Shown here piece after piece: positions 1 through 13,300 of a stretch of 64,000 nucleotides of DNA (positions within the stretch are counted from its first letter, which is position 1; every line of letters begins with the position of its first letter). A model generated the notes under the pieces. The model saw only the letters and a program-made list of their open reading frames with translations, was not told the DNA's origin and did not search any database. The DNA is from Chrysopilus asiliformis. Taxonomy: Eukaryota > Arthropoda > Insecta > Diptera > Rhagionidae. Location of the stretch: positions 87,872,124 to 87,936,123 of the forward strand of contig OZ035961.1 of NCBI GenBank assembly GCA_964034945.1, given 5' to 3'. The position numbers were made by a program, and so were the translations under genes.

Positions 1-2030
1 TCTGCATGCAAGAAGCTTGGAGTAAGTATTTTTACCTTCCTTTCCTATGCAGGGAAAGTATTGTATTCAGGAGACCGACTCGAGAACAGGGGCAGATAGA
101 AACTTTCTAATCAGTACGAAATCCGTTTCAGCTAAAATTATGAGGATATCCGTGCATATGTCTGTTGGTCTGTCCGACTTGGAATTTTTTGTAAATGAGT
201 TTACGAAAATCGTAGTTTTCTAACAACTTTTGGAAAAGTAATGTTAACTACAACGGGTACCTCTCACACATTTTTTTAAACAGTATTTTGCAAATTTCTC
301 GAAAACTATGAGCTTTTGAGGAAAAATGCTTATAACTAAGTTTAAAGAAAATAAAATTTCCTGCATTTTTTCCTTTAAAGGTTCTTACTTATCTTATCTT
401 TAATGGTTCTTGATATATTTGACAAAATATTATTTTTTACATATTTTTTTCTGAAACTACTTGTAAATTGCAGAGGAAAGTTTTGTCTTGGTCACAACTG
501 ATATTTTTAATATTAATCAAGGCTTTTTATTGAATTTACATATTTATAAATTAATCCCGTTTATTAGAAAACCCGTTTCTTCTCACCTTAATTTTTTGCA
601 AGAAATTTTGTCATTTAAAAGGAAAATCTTGCACTTCGCACTATAATTTCTACGTAACTAATCACTGCTTAAGTAGTAGAACAAACAAAATACTGTTCGC
701 TGAGTCTTGGGATCTGATTGTATATTAGTTTTATCTATTTAAAAAATATTTAGGTAAGGTAAAGACTCATTCTCTATAATAATTTTTATGTTTTAAATAA
801 TATTTTCAGCAATGCCATTTGCATTTTGCACTCGAGAAAAAGTCCCATGGTGTGAATTTGCCGAATCTGCTGAAACTGGTCCAACGACGAAATTTTTGGA
901 AAGTCTGTCGTCTAAATACAATATGGTTATCGTTTCCCCAATTTTGGAACGAGATGCGGAGCACGGCGAGTTGATTTGGAATACAGCCGTTGTGATCTCT
1001 AACAGAGGAAAATATTTGGGCAAACATAGAAAGAATCACATACCACGCGTTGGCGACTTTAACGAGTCGACCTACTACTATGAGGGAAATACTGGACATC
1101 CTGTGTTTGAAACGGATTTTGGAAAAATTGCGATAAATATTTGCTATGGTCGTCATCACCCCCAAAATTGGATGGCATTTGGTTTAAATGGGGCAGAAAT
1201 CGTCTTTAATCCTTCGGCGACCGTTGGAGCTTTAAGTGAGCCCTTGTGGGGAATCGAAGCTAGAAATGCTGCCATTGCGAACAGTTATTTCACAGTTGCC
1301 ATAAATCGAGTTGGAACCGAGGAGTTTCCAAATGGATTTACGTCGGGAGACGGGAAGGAATCACACACACGTTTTGGGCCGTTTTATGGATCTAGCTATA
1401 TCACCGCACCTGACGGTTCCAGGACTCCGGTAAAGTTGTAGTTATGATGGTTTATTGTACTCATATGCTCTTTCGTCAAATGTGGCCCAATTATTATTAT
1501 TGCCTCCAGCTAGCCAAAGTTAATGAAGTCCAGTTTGAAGTCTAGCTCAATGCTTGAATTTTATTTTTATTTTCCTGAATTTTGTGGCTACTTAAGGCTA
1601 ACGTTAACCATAATAATGTCAGATGCAATTTGGTATAAGCAAAGGTAAATGTAAATATTTCGCTCCATGAGTAATTGAAGCGGTCAATTACTTTAAGAGT
1701 GCATTGGCTTGGATTATGCTGAGTGCAAATTTTTAATCGTACTTATGATTGCACTGTCCTTATCTGGTACAAAATAGTATTAACATTCAATTTGAGGATG
1801 TATTTTTTGTTAATCGTGGAAATCTATAATTTATAAGCGATTATTTACTTTTTCAGGGTCTATCAAGGAGTAGAGATGGTCTTCTAATTGCTGAAGTGGA
1901 TTTAAATTTGTGCCGTCAAGTGAAAGATTTCTGGGGATTCAGAATGACACAACGCTTGGAGTTGTACGCCGAATCCTTCGCAAAAGCAGGGGCTTTGGAT
2001 TTTAAGCCTCAAATTGTTAGAGATAATTAA
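1..2030 (+). CDS. pyd3: beta-ureidopropionase, C-terminal exons (5' end outside window)
   Basis: This enzyme performs the last step of pyrimidine breakdown, hydrolysing N-carbamoyl-beta-alanine to beta-alanine, CO2 and ammonia in the cytosol. Three exons are visible: 1-21, 810-1429 and 1857-2030. All are bounded by GT/AG and join in phase; the first junction gives [17 protein letters not shown], typical of the family. The nitrilase-fold catalytic Lys lies in GKHRKNHIP and the catalytic Cys in [10 protein letters not shown]; the catalytic Glu should be in upstream exons outside the window. The last exon gives the conserved end with [21 protein letters not shown]. Stop TAA is at 2028-2030, with a polyadenylation signal about 85 bases later. 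The ATG at 812 is an internal Met, not the start. The first intron carries an interspersed repeat. Confidence 0.93.
60..480. repeat. interspersed repeat inside pyd3 intron
   Basis: The stretch reads as an inverted relative of about 24990-25545: both hold the blocks GAACAGGGGCAGATAG and GAAATCCGTTTCAGC (or their complements), followed by similar AT-rich text with an AAAACTATGAGCTTTTG-like block. No coding potential is seen. The class is not recognised. Confidence 0.6.
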
Positions 2031-2113
2031 GTTTATATCTGAAACAGCCGTCTTAAAATTTGGCCGATTTTTTGTAAAAAAAAAAACTATGCTTTTTGTA
2101 AACGTTTTGCTGC

Positions 2114-2180
2114 AAATAAAACAAATCTGAATATTTTCCTGAATATAAATATTATAGTAAATATTTTTCAGACTTTTATT
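2114..2180. promoter_or_regulatory. convergent polyadenylation signals of pyd3 and mRpL9
   Basis: AATAAA on the + strand at 2114-2119 follows the pyd3 stop. Its complement TTTATT at 2175-2180 provides AATAAA on the - strand about 50 bases beyond the mRpL9 stop. The two signals lie 60 bases apart in a convergent arrangement, so the transcript ends probably overlap slightly. Confidence 0.6.
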
Positions 2181-2230
2181 CTAATCGAAAGAATTCGCAT
2201 TTTTTTCCTAAACTGTAGATGTATAGTAGT

Positions 2231-3116
2231 TTATTTTGTAGTTTCTTCAGTTTCCGTTTCATTAGTTGTAATACCAAAAAGTGGTTCTGCGGTTTCTTTC
2301 CAATGTTCAAAAACGTAAGGTAACCTCTCACTGGGATCTGTACTCCAGTGGTGGAGGCGACATCGCACTTTGGCCTTCTCCAAGTTATTTACAGTCACCG
2401 TGACGAGAAATTCCTTTCCCTGCTTCTTTAGATCTGGGCCTTCGATGGGTGTTTCGGGCAAAGTTATACAATCGTCCTTGCAATAATAACCAGCCTTTCG
2501 AAGCGAAGCTCGAATGTGCCACGGCTCAATGACCCAGGGGTTATCTTTGTTCATAACAACAGCAAGGGTCAACCTCTCCAGCATATTTATTGTCTAAAAT
2601 GGGAATTAGAAATCGGATATCAATAGAATTACATAAGAAAAGTTGTTTACTCTTTGTGCAAATGGAGAACTATGAGCGATTTCTTTTTCCGTATCTTTCT
2701 TTGCGTATTTCTCGATATTCTGTGGTGTTTTGTACACGGCCAATCCAGGTAGCAGCAATTTATTGTAGGCGATGGTTGGCTTCAAGGAGCAAATGTCTCC
2801 CTTATCGCCGAAACCGTCAACAAAAGTGGTGAGGACAACTTCCAGATTAGGCCGTTTCTTTACCAAAGTATCTTCAACTAAATCGTAGATGAAATACTTC
2901 GCCCGCAGCTTCCTTGGTTTTACATTCTTCTTATTCAGCAGAGGCTCCCATCGTCTTTTCAGGATGAAAGTAGTCTTAAAAATATAAAATTTTAGGTTAT
3001 TGCGGCTTTTCAATTTTGAAAAAATTTACCCGAATTTGTTGTGAGACAATCGCTTGGCTGGATAGAAGTGGTGTTGAAGCGCCTCGCAGGCCACAATTCA
3101 AGACATTTCGAAGCAT
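2231..3116 (-). CDS. mRpL9: mitochondrial large-subunit ribosomal protein bL9m
   Basis: A structural protein of the mitochondrial 39S ribosomal subunit. Three exons on the - strand (3116-3030, 2974-2651, 2593-2231) have consensus splice sites and lengths of 87, 324 and 363 bases, all multiples of three, giving 257 aa; animal L9m proteins are about this size. Exon 1 encodes a short N-terminus with several Arg and few acidic residues, as expected for a mitochondrial import signal. Exon 2 carries the L9 core with RRWEPLLNKKN, VVLTTFVDGFGDKGDI and NKLLLPGLAVYKTPQNIEKY. Exon 3 holds the more variable tail, ending in an acidic TNETETEETTK. It lies tail to tail with pyd3 and head to head with the PTPMT1-like phosphatase. 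Confidence 0.9.
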
Positions 3117-4480
3117 TTTCTTTAAAACACTTTGATAAAATGCAATATAACTTTTTCAGTGTGACATCAAACTGAATTATTGTTGGAGCTGCACAGCAAG
3201 CAATGACTAGAGCGACTTACTAACCAGTGTGGTCAATCCGAAATTTTTCGCTATCTTTCAAAATATTTTCTTATAATCACAGTTCTACAAAATAACAACT
3301 GTAACCTTTTAATATGAAAACATTTCTAATTGTTTAAGGGTTAATAAAAATTTAAATCACGCAAATTAGAAGAAAATGAAAAATTCCTCACGAAACACAC
3401 ACATTCGAAATATCCATTTTCGAAGTTGCACGTTTCGAACTGCACTTATTCGAAGTGGAGTGACGTTTGGCACTCTAGTTATTGACCATGTTCAGATTGG
3501 TTGAAATAGTCCGCCTAATTCTGACAGAAACTGACAAAATTAAAGCAAGGTGAGGAAGTGAGGCTTAGTCCCACTTCCTCACCTTGCCTAAATGTTGCAA
3601 ATTTCTGTCAGAATTAGGCGGACTAATTCAACCAATGTGAACAGGCTCATTAAGTCGCTCTATCTTGTCTAACCGCGTTCCGATTTTTAACCCAAGAAAT
3701 AACTCACCGGAATACAATTTTTTTTACAACTGTATAGAAAATTTCAAAAAACAATTAATCGCCGTTATTACAATCCATGCAAAACATGAAATTTGAGAAG
3801 CAAAAAATACCAGGCGAAAATAAAAAGCCCTAATTTTTACAATCGTTTGCAAAAATTAGCTATTTTTGTCACTTCTTGTCGAGTGAATTCAGATTCCGCC
3901 ATGCTGAATTGGGAAAAGTGAGAAAAATACTGACCCCCGCCGTCTCACCAAGTCCAGCCGGTAAACACACCTCCTTATCCTGTTATAGAAAAAAGTTTTA
4001 TGCAAACTTTTGGTGCTCTGGAATCGTCAAGGGAGGCGTGCAATGGCTAAAAATTATCATTTCGGGCTTCTCTCTACCTCACTATAACGAAAAATATTTG
4101 ACGTCATTGGCGCAACCTGAACTTTTGCCACAATCGCAAGTGTAGAAGCCCGGTAATTTGCCCTATATTCGAAACCGCAAACCGACTGTTATTCTGGAGA
4201 TATCCGAATTACTAGCTGAAAGTTTTAGTACCCATTCGTATTAGTTCGGACGGCTGTCAAAAATTCATACCTTTTGTTTCGGAGATTTTCAGGGGTGTTT
4301 TCTGATGCTTATCTCCAAAATTTTCTTTGTTATCCCCGGGAAGTGTTAAATTGTGCAATTCAAGGACCAAGATATCCAGTAACTAGTTTCAGCGGCCGTT
4401 TAGAGTGCTTTTGCACAAACAACGATTGTCAACAAATGAATCAACTTCAAGTAGTGGGGCGAGAAGAATTCGTGGCTGAG
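3117..4480. other. intergenic region between head-to-head mRpL9 and PTPMT1-like gene
   Basis: Holds the presumed promoters of both divergent genes and a hairpin element (3486-3650). An open + frame from 4274 to 4498 reads into the first PTPMT1-like exon after a TTTTCAG acceptor-like site; its product is Cys-containing (LECFCTNNDC) but not recognised. A further open frame at 3876-4145 has no recognised similarity. Confidence 0.4.
3486..3650. repeat. long hairpin, small palindromic (MITE-like) element
   Basis: Two arms are near-complementary. GCAAGGTGAGGAAGTG at 3545-3560 pairs with CACTTCCTCACCTTGC at 3572-3587. Farther out, TCCGCCTAATTCTGACAGAA pairs with its complement near 3606-3626, and GATTGGTTGAA with TTCAACCAAT. 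The arms are about 75 bases around a short loop, with small asymmetries. No target-site duplication could be assigned. Confidence 0.75.
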
Positions 4481-5284
4481 ATGATGTCGGTAAAGTGAAA
4501 GTTTTAATTTCTTAGTACCAATTTGTCCAGCGTTTCATCACCATTCAGGTGTTGTTCTATATTCTAAAGAATCCCAATTTTTCTAGGGCATGTTCGCGCG
4601 GTTGAGCTTCTATCCCACATTGTTCTACAATGTGGTGATGGAAAAGGTGACTCCCCGGCAATGGTACAACAGGATCGACGAGAATATGATCCTCGGGGCA
4701 CTTCCATTTCGGTCCATGACCAACGATGTGAGTAGAGTCAAAAATATGTTAGAATATCTAAGAATACGGATCAATTTTCAGTTGATTGTCAGGGAGAACG
4801 TAAAAGCAGTAGTTTCTATGAATGAAGACTATGAGCTCTGGGCATTCTCCAACAATGGACAAAAGTGGAACAACCACGGCGTTGAGTTCCTTCAGTTGGC
4901 CACAACAGACATTTTTGAGTCTCCATGTCAGCAGAAATTGGTGAAGGGCGTTGAGTTCATTAATAAATTTCTTCCCTTACAAGCAAGACTTCAAGGATTA
5001 AGAACTGCGACAGCGCCTGAGAATCCTGGCACTGTATACGTTCACTGCAAGGCCGGAAGGACCAGAAGCGCCACACTTGTGGGATGCTATCTGATGATGG
5101 TAGGAGATTTGTTGTCTATTGAACTTCATAGTTATTCAAACGATTTTATTTTTAGCGCAACAATTGGACTCCACAAGAGGCTGTGGAGCATATGAAAAGA
5201 TGTCGGCCGCATGTTCTTTTGCATAGCAAACAATGGACCGCTCTGCATATATTTTACGAAAATAACGTTCTTCCAGAAACGTGA
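4481..5284 (+). CDS. PTPMT1/Plip-type mitochondrial dual-specificity phosphatase
   Basis: The family dephosphorylates phosphatidylglycerophosphate on the inner mitochondrial membrane during cardiolipin synthesis. The proposed exons are 4481-4489, 4587-4727, 4782-5099 and 5156-5284, all GT/AG and in phase, giving 198 aa; the human protein is about 200 aa. The catalytic loop [10 protein letters not shown] has the C-x5-R signature, with Cys at about residue 139 and Arg at 145. The N-terminus [13 protein letters not shown] followed by [19 protein letters not shown], and the tail [20 protein letters not shown], match the family throughout. The start is uncertain: ATG 4481 in an upstream mini-exon gives MMSG before [10 protein letters not shown], while ATG 4590 would also work and gives 194 aa. 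The two short introns are 54 and 56 bases. AATAAA follows at about 5428. Confidence 0.9.
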
Positions 5285-5429
5285 TGATGAGATAAGAAGG
5301 GTCAATCCTAAATTTGACATATTTAAAATTGAATTTCACAACCAAATATAGAAATATTTCGTGCTTGTAGGGTCTTGAGATCTATAGAATTATTAGTTTA
5401 ATCCCATTGTTATTTTCTAAGAGTGACAA

Positions 5430-7381
5430 ATAAAGATTTTTAAAAACGATCTTTATTCACAAATCTGTTGCTATCACAAAATATCTTTATAGTGATTTGG
5501 ACAAAAAACGCTTCTTAAAAAACGTTTCTTGTGCTTCCGGGTAAATACTGATATTTTCCTGTACGTGACACTACATGACAACACAAATGTTTGTATTTGC
5601 ATTAAGAGAATGAAAACATCTTTAAGGTCCCAGCGAAAATACAGTCAACTAGTGTTTTGAGAAAAAAATGAGTTTACTGTTTGAAGTAAAACTTGATCAA
5701 TTTGTCAACTTTTTTACACGAAAAGTAAGTATCCCAATATTCCGTCGTATAAAAATATTTGTTGTTTGCAAACTAATTATATAATTATTCAACGACTGTA
5801 GAATATTTGAATTTTTCCACTATTTTAATTTAAATATCAATGCTATATTAATTATCAAATTATGCGGATCTTACTGACAAATATATATTGAAGTTTGCGT
5901 TGTATTTTGCAGGGGACAAAATATGATTGCAAATAACAATTTGTATTGAAAATTATTTTTAAATAAATAATTAAAACATAAGAAAATCTACAATTTTCAG
6001 GGGCCAATCATCAAATACTTTACATGAGAACAGACAAAATTTTTATGAAAATAATCCATTTGGGAAAGGAGTGGTCCGATTAAATTTTGAGGTATGGGAC
6101 AGTTATACGAAATCATGTTCTAAACACATTTGGTCTTTATAAATTTTTCGATACGATGCACCGTTTTCGAGGAAATTCCATAAAAACTGTCAGACGTATG
6201 GGGCAGGGAGAAAGAAGTGGTTCAACTGGATTTTGGTGTATGGATAAGTTATGTACATTTTGGTTTATAAAATTTTCAATACGATTCATCGTTTTCGAGA
6301 AAATTGCAAAAAAACGTTTCATGTGTATGGGAGGTGAGGGAAGAAATTGCCCGATTTTGCACGTTCAAGTCTTGCCAATTCAATCCTTTCGAAAACTAAG
6401 GTGCTTACGGACAAACAGACGGACGGAAATCAAAATATTTTGACTCATGTTTAACAAAAGCTGTGTTAAAAACGATTATGAAAACGCGCAATTGCTCTTC
6501 CCTTTTGATCATCTGCTGAAAATTCAAATTATAATTCTTGGATTAAATTCTTAAAAAAAATGATTAAAACACAAAATACAATTTTACATATGCGTTTTAT
6601 TTGTTGTTTTATTTATTTACAATAAATTTTTCTCTTTAATTTTATAACAAAAAGAAAAAAATCCCTGGTGTTGGGCAACAAGACCAAAAATAAAATACAG
6701 AGCTAGGGTTATTTATTTGTAGTCCGTCATAACTGAAGAAAATTCGTCGAATAAGAAAAGAGTGTTTCATTGAAATTTTATTTGAAAATGTTGGGAATCA
6801 ATTCTATTAGCTGCTATATTTCAAAATTTTTTTTTGTAGAAGAACATTTTCTTTGTAGTTTTATTTCGCAAGGTTTTTTTGGGTATGACGGCCAAAATGG
6901 TATTATTATAGATACAATTATTATTGTTTTTTTTCTCTTGTTTTGTTTTTCATCTTAATTTATTTAAACAACACCGCATAAATAACAAAATTTAAAAAGG
7001 AAAAGAAAAGTTTGAATATTCAATCGATTGTGTCTAAGCAATTTTCTAAATTCACAATAAAAATTTGAATTCTGAAGCGATTTAAAAAAAAAACAATGTC
7101 GTTTTATCGAGTGTTGAATTTTTTCACATTTGTAAAATAGAATTGAGAGAACGGGTGATTTTATTTTGTTATTACTTTCAATGAATATTTTTATAAATTT
7201 ATCTATTTGTATTTTAATAAATGAATTTATTTTGTTTTGTTAAGTGTGAAGTTTTTGTGTTTTAAATGTTTCTTTGTCGTTTATCCAATTTGATTTAACT
7301 TTTTAAACATTTTCTTTTCCTTTTTGCAAATCCAGCTTTTTAATCTGGCCAACAATGAAAATATAATTTGTTTTTATTATC
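5430..7381. other. tail-to-tail intergenic region with an interspersed repeat
   Basis: AT-rich, no gene seen; it probably includes the 3' UTR of the MAGUK gene (many TTTATT, i.e. - strand AATAAA, around 6600). Bases about 6046-6440 are a copy of a dispersed repeat family with GATACGATGCACCGTTTTCG-type blocks and a terminal GACAGACGGACGG-like stretch, also found near 14600-15115, 42580-43040, 46260-46445 and 60080-60480. Confidence 0.6.
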
Positions 7382-10300
7382 TTACTGTACCCAAGAAGCC
7401 GGCGTCCACAGTGGTTCCGATTCAGCTTTTTGGACGATATTAACTAGTTTTTCGAAGGCCGATGCTAATTCATCATTAATTAGCTCCTCATCGAAGAAAT
7501 GTCCATAAAGGAAGTCAATTCGTTCCGCCGATTTAATCATGTCATGAAATTCTTCGTCCTAGAAATTTTTAAAAGATATTAAATTGTAAGATTTTAACTA
7601 CGATGATGAAAACTCTTAAATTTTCTTGAAGCAAAATGTTTTCTTATAAAAAAACGTAGCGGGGAAAGAAAAAATTACAACAAAATTTTCAGTGTTTTCA
7701 GCCTTTTAACTTAACAGTTAAGTATTTTTGTTGTTGGCAGTGGCAAAGTGTTACGGTATACAGCAATGAAAGAACTTAGTCAAAAAAGGGCATAAAGGAA
7801 CATGTTAGCAATAATCATTATATACTTTGTATGTTGAGTACTTTGAAACAATTATTATAAAAATCAAATCACCTGAATTTTTAAATTTGTCAAAAAATTA
7901 AAATTTTATTAGGTTTGGAAAAAACGACCAGAAGAACTAAAAGTAAATGTATTTTGTTATAAAAAAATTGTAATTTGTTAAATTAAATTGTTCTATTAGG
8001 AAATTTAAAGCAAGACTCTATCGAGACTTTATTCAACATTATCTTCAATAACGTTTGCCGTAATAAAGAAGCTAAAAATTTCAAATCTGATTTCTGGTGT
8101 TTTTGTTCTTAACAGAACAGAAACTATTGAAAATGTGATAATATAGTAATATTTTTTGTTACTACGCAACGCAATCAATTTATACTTTTTAGAGTATAAT
8201 CGGGAAATGTGTTTCAGTCAAAATTAAGAGGTCGAAATTTTTCATAAATACAATACTTTATCATACTACATATGAGGCGTTAAAAGCTAGAGTGGACCAA
8301 CCCACATGTCGAAATCGTGATTTTTTTTTGTGTTTGAATCACTATTGCGAGTGAGTTTTTAGATAAAAATGTTTGGATGCACAAAAGAACATTTCAACAT
8401 TGAGTAATAAAGTCCACAGAAATTTTTTTTTTCCAAAAATTTACAGTCAATAATAGTACAAAAGTGGAAAAGCTTCAAAAACTCGATTATGTGGCTTGGT
8501 CCACTCTAGCTTTTAACGCCTCATATAAGAAAGTACAAACTTACGAGTTTTATTTTCAGTAAATTAAAAATTTAACATTGAATAACGTCGAAAGTCAAGT
8601 TACGATAGTCTGGCACGGAGGCGTAAGCTTAAGTACGGTAAAGTTTTCAGTAAATTCTGAATTAATTTAGTTTGCGCTAATTAAGTCAGTAAATTAAACA
8701 AAATTCGATGAAGACCGAAACGTCTACGAAAAAAACATTTATGATAATTCCTACAAATTCACGCACTCGCGAAACTTCGTTTTGCTTTTAATAAAGTTTT
8801 GCTACACGCCCAAAACAAATTTTATCATCAAAGTTATGTAAAATGTTGTTTTTACGTCAGCATACGCGAAATTAATTTTTAATCGTAACACTTAATGGCG
8901 CACCATTAAACAACAAAAACAAGAAGAAGAGCGATCTGTCGAAAAACACCAGTGACGTATCAAAGCAAATGAATTGCTTTACCTAAGGTTTTCTAAATTT
9001 GTCCATTTTTCCCTACGTCACTACATTAAACTTAATGGTGTTCGTTGTTACTCACACCAACAAGAAAAATGCTTCAATTTTTTGGCAATTTTTTTTATTC
9101 TTATTCGTAGGGTTAAACCATAGTTAAACTATAGTTAGGAAACCTAGGGATTTTTCCGTGTACCTACGTTGGAGTAAAGATAACCGATATACTCGTGAAC
9201 GCGGTTTTTCTTTCTTTCCTATGCGTAAATTACCAACAAAACACAACACATGTAAAACCTAGCCACATTTTCATACACCACCAACACATGCAATCTTCCG
9301 ACAGCGGAAGATATCTTCGATATGGAAATATCAAATTCTCCATAAAACATTTCCATTATCCGATTTTGTTTTGATTTGTTTTCATTTCAAGTGACACATG
9401 GGAATCCATATTGCCACACACCACCAAATCGCTCAGTGTTCATGTACACTGTCATGTAACAGCTATAGAAATCCTCGGATGTACGCTCCCAACACAAAAA
9501 AATTTGTTAGAGCTTTCCATTCTATAATAGTAATTGTTCAGTGGTTAAACACAAATTAATAAATTAACGTAGAATAAATTAATGTAACAAAAGTTGTCAA
9601 ATTTGACTTTATTTCGGCAATTTTGTATGAAAAAGTTCAGGTTTCTTCGATTTTCTGGAAAAAATTTCAGAAACGTGAATTTAGTTAGTGTCGCAGGATA
9701 AAATTCGTGGAATAAAGTGTCAAATGTAAACGCCGCCTAAATGCTAATTAAAATGTTTTTTTTTTTTAAATTTCAAATGTGAAAAAAAATATTACAAACC
9801 GTGAATCCTCTTGAATTTGCCTCATCGAATGTTGATCTAGCTCTGGCATTTGTTCTTGTCTCTCTTAATACATCGAATGTTGGTGGCTTTATATGAATAA
9901 TAAATGGTTTCAATTGTGCTGTTCGTAATGCCTTAATCGCCTGATAATGTGGACTTAAAATGCAAACACAGCCAGCATTTACGATCGATTTAACACTTTC
10001 GGCTGATGTGCCATACAAATGTCCCTTGTATTCACCGTATTCAATAAATTTACCATTGCTAACATCACTCTCCATTTTCTCCCGTGTAACGAAAATATAT
10101 TCTCGGCCAGGAACTTCACCTTGACGCATTGGACGTGTTGTATCTAATGAAGATTGGAATTTTTTTAAAGAAGAAAATTTAATATGAAAATGTATTACAT
10201 GGTACAGGACTACGAAATTTCTCTGGGTCGCGCGCCGTTAGACGCCGTTTCAGTTCATTACGCCCAATTCCTGGAGCGCCAATCATTACAATGGGTCGAA

Positions 10301-13300
10301 ACACGCCTGGCCTTGGATAAAGTTTCGCTACCTCTTCATAAGTTGCGATCATTTCACGATCAAAGTCGTCATTCTCCGCTAAGTCGTACATAATTTTTTT
10401 AATTTTTGGTCCACGACAAGATGATGTACTACTACTAGAATTCAATGTCGGGGAACCAGGTGGTGGGGTCGTGCAAATTGACGCACAAGAACCTTCTTCT
10501 GATGATGATCATGGACAGGATTTTCGTTTAGTTTTGCATTGTGATGATGATTGTTAGAACGAAATTATTTAAATAAATCGTGCAATGTATAATTTTGATT
10601 GTTTTTTTCCAATTTTATGGAAAGTAAAAGGAAATTATAAATAGAAGCGCAAATATTTTTTTTTAAAAAAAGAGCATGATGGGATTGAAAAAATTAAATG
10701 TGACTTAATTTGTAATGGAGAATTATGTTTTAAAAGTTAAATTTACATGATTTATTTAAAGCAATCGTATTTAAATCAGTTAAAAGTTCCAATCAAATTT
10801 TTTTTGTTATGAAATTTTTAAAAAATTTGAAATTTCAAAGAAAAATATATGTGATTAAAAAATACAGTAGGAATTCGGTATAGTGAATCCGCAAAAAACC
10901 AGGACGTGTACTATATTGCGTACGGTCACAACTTCAAGCTCCAGTATGGATGCACTGTAATGTAGTTAAAATGGCAAAACGCATTTTTTAATTTATTGAT
11001 TCGTTATTTTGGACGAAAATATTGAATAAGTTTCGTTTGGACAACTTGTTTTCGAGCATACGTCATTGCTGCTTTCTCCCTAACTTTCCTTAATATACGC
11101 TGATCACCAGAATCAACCGTACTTTGTTCCGCCCCATTGATTGTAGCCTTCTTCAATTCTGTCTATGGGAATATCTGGCACAGAATCACAAAAATTTGTG
11201 TGTTCACTATTTCTAATTATTCACCATTGACTGTACTGAGTTCCTACTGTAAATGCTATATATTTTAGAAACTTTTACCAGCAACGTATGTATTTGAAAT
11301 CATGCAATTATTTTTTTTCAATTCCACAAAATGCAAAACAATAAAAAATAGTAATTTTTAAATTCATACTTTTTGGCTCTTGTGAATTTTCCCTTTGTGT
11401 CCTTTCATGAATTATGCGACGTTCCTGTAATGCACGACTTGGTATTAATCCAGCTCGTGCCGTTCGTTCAGATTCTTTGCGCGCTTGCCACCAATAAGCG
11501 TCATCCTAACAAAATAAATATTTGTCAATTGAAATTGTCTAATAAAATCATTAATAACATTAACGTGTACTTGAGAAACTATATGAAGAATATCACCACG
11601 TTGAAATGCGAGTCCAGCTTCTTTACAAGGAATATATGGATCATTTTCTGGACTATAATCGAAATGGGCACGTACTCTGACTTTACTTTCACGTTGGCCA
11701 CCTTTACCATCAGATGGCACTAGTTTAAATGTTATCGTACCCTCTGAATTTTGCTAAATGAAAATAATTTATTAGTGTTAATATTAATTTATTAATTTGA
11801 TCAGAAAGCAATTCCTCACTGAGAGAAATGGAGTAAAGGTTTAGTTTGTGGCAGGACTATTTTGTCTGTTTACCAACAGATGGCCTTAAGTTCCAACATA
11901 CAATGCGACAATCTTGAAAACTAATCGACTTCCACAGGTCAACTGTGTTCAATTAACCAGAAATGGTTACATATCGGTTGCGCGACGGTTGCATAGCGTG
12001 GTTCGCAAAAAAACTATCTAGGGTTACAACAGTCATTAAAAAACTGGACAAAACAGTTACATAAATTTTGCAGAAACACTGCTAAATAAAAAATCGTTTA
12101 AATCGCACTCTGTGAATTTAAAAATTCGGAAATTAAAAATAAAATCTTTATAACATTGTAATATTTCATAGAGCGAGAAAACAAAATCTCTTTAGTGCTC
12201 AGTACTCGTTAGTTTTTTTTGTACTTTGGAAGAGCTTATTTTGAATTAGCGAAATGAGGAGGACGAAAGAGCGGTCATACGGGCGCCCGGATAAATAAAG
12301 CCGTGAAAGGAACAAAAGTAGGGAAACCAATGCCTTATAACGTCGACACTATTATCGAGTACATCAAAATAAGTGCCGACCTGTATAAATTTTCGCTTGA
12401 AAAATTAGTCTTTAGGAGGCTCAAATAAAGCAGTCAAATAAATTTGGACATTTTTCCTTTTACAAAAGGTGTTTTTTTCTTGATTAATCTTTGTTTCATC
12501 TTATTGTATTTGTTTGACTGTGCAAATATAAACTTTTTGTAAAAGAACAACTTCTAATTTTTTGTTAACTTTCTTTAAATATCGCGTAATGCGGCCACGC
12601 AATGTGCTTTTATTTAAAAGACGGCTTTTGATGACAAGACGCTTACTCAAAAGGCAACACAGCAGTTTAGAAAACAGAATCTTTGAATACAATTTCATAT
12701 CCATTTACTTTACAGACGATCGATTTTAATTCAATGAGGAATCGCTTTTTTCAACAAAAAAATGTAAATATTTACAAGAATTTGGAGAACATCTCCTGGT
12801 GTTTTTCCTTCGACATTAATTCCGTTTACTTCAATAACTTCATCTCCAACATGAATTAACCCGGATCGATCGGCAGCGCCGCCATGCATTATCCTAGCTA
12901 TGATTATTTTTCCTGTTTCCTCGTCAGTTTTAATTGTGGCACCCTGAAATGAAAATTACAAAAATTTCACTAAAAAAATTATGTCGAATTTAAAATTACA
13001 AAAATATATCATAAAACATGTGAATTGGGTAAAAAATAATAATAAAAAAAAATTCTATTGAGCTGAGTTTAATCATAATATATTGAAGAACAGGTAGACA
13101 AAAAAAAGTGATAAGAAATGGAAACAAAGTAGTAAACATTTAGCTGATAAACTATAGGGTAACATTAACACAAATAGAAACCTCAAACTCTGTAAAAAAA
13201 ATATAACCATAATAGTCACATTGTGTTTTAGTATCTCGTATTTTTTTTATATAAAAAAGTATTAATCAAGAAAGTACATTCTGATTGGTAGAAAATTTTG

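Noticed and set aside
12230..12430. Basic frame with [13 protein letters not shown] near a possible transposase N-terminus
   Set aside because: Stops interrupt it and no second motif supports a family; too weak to call.
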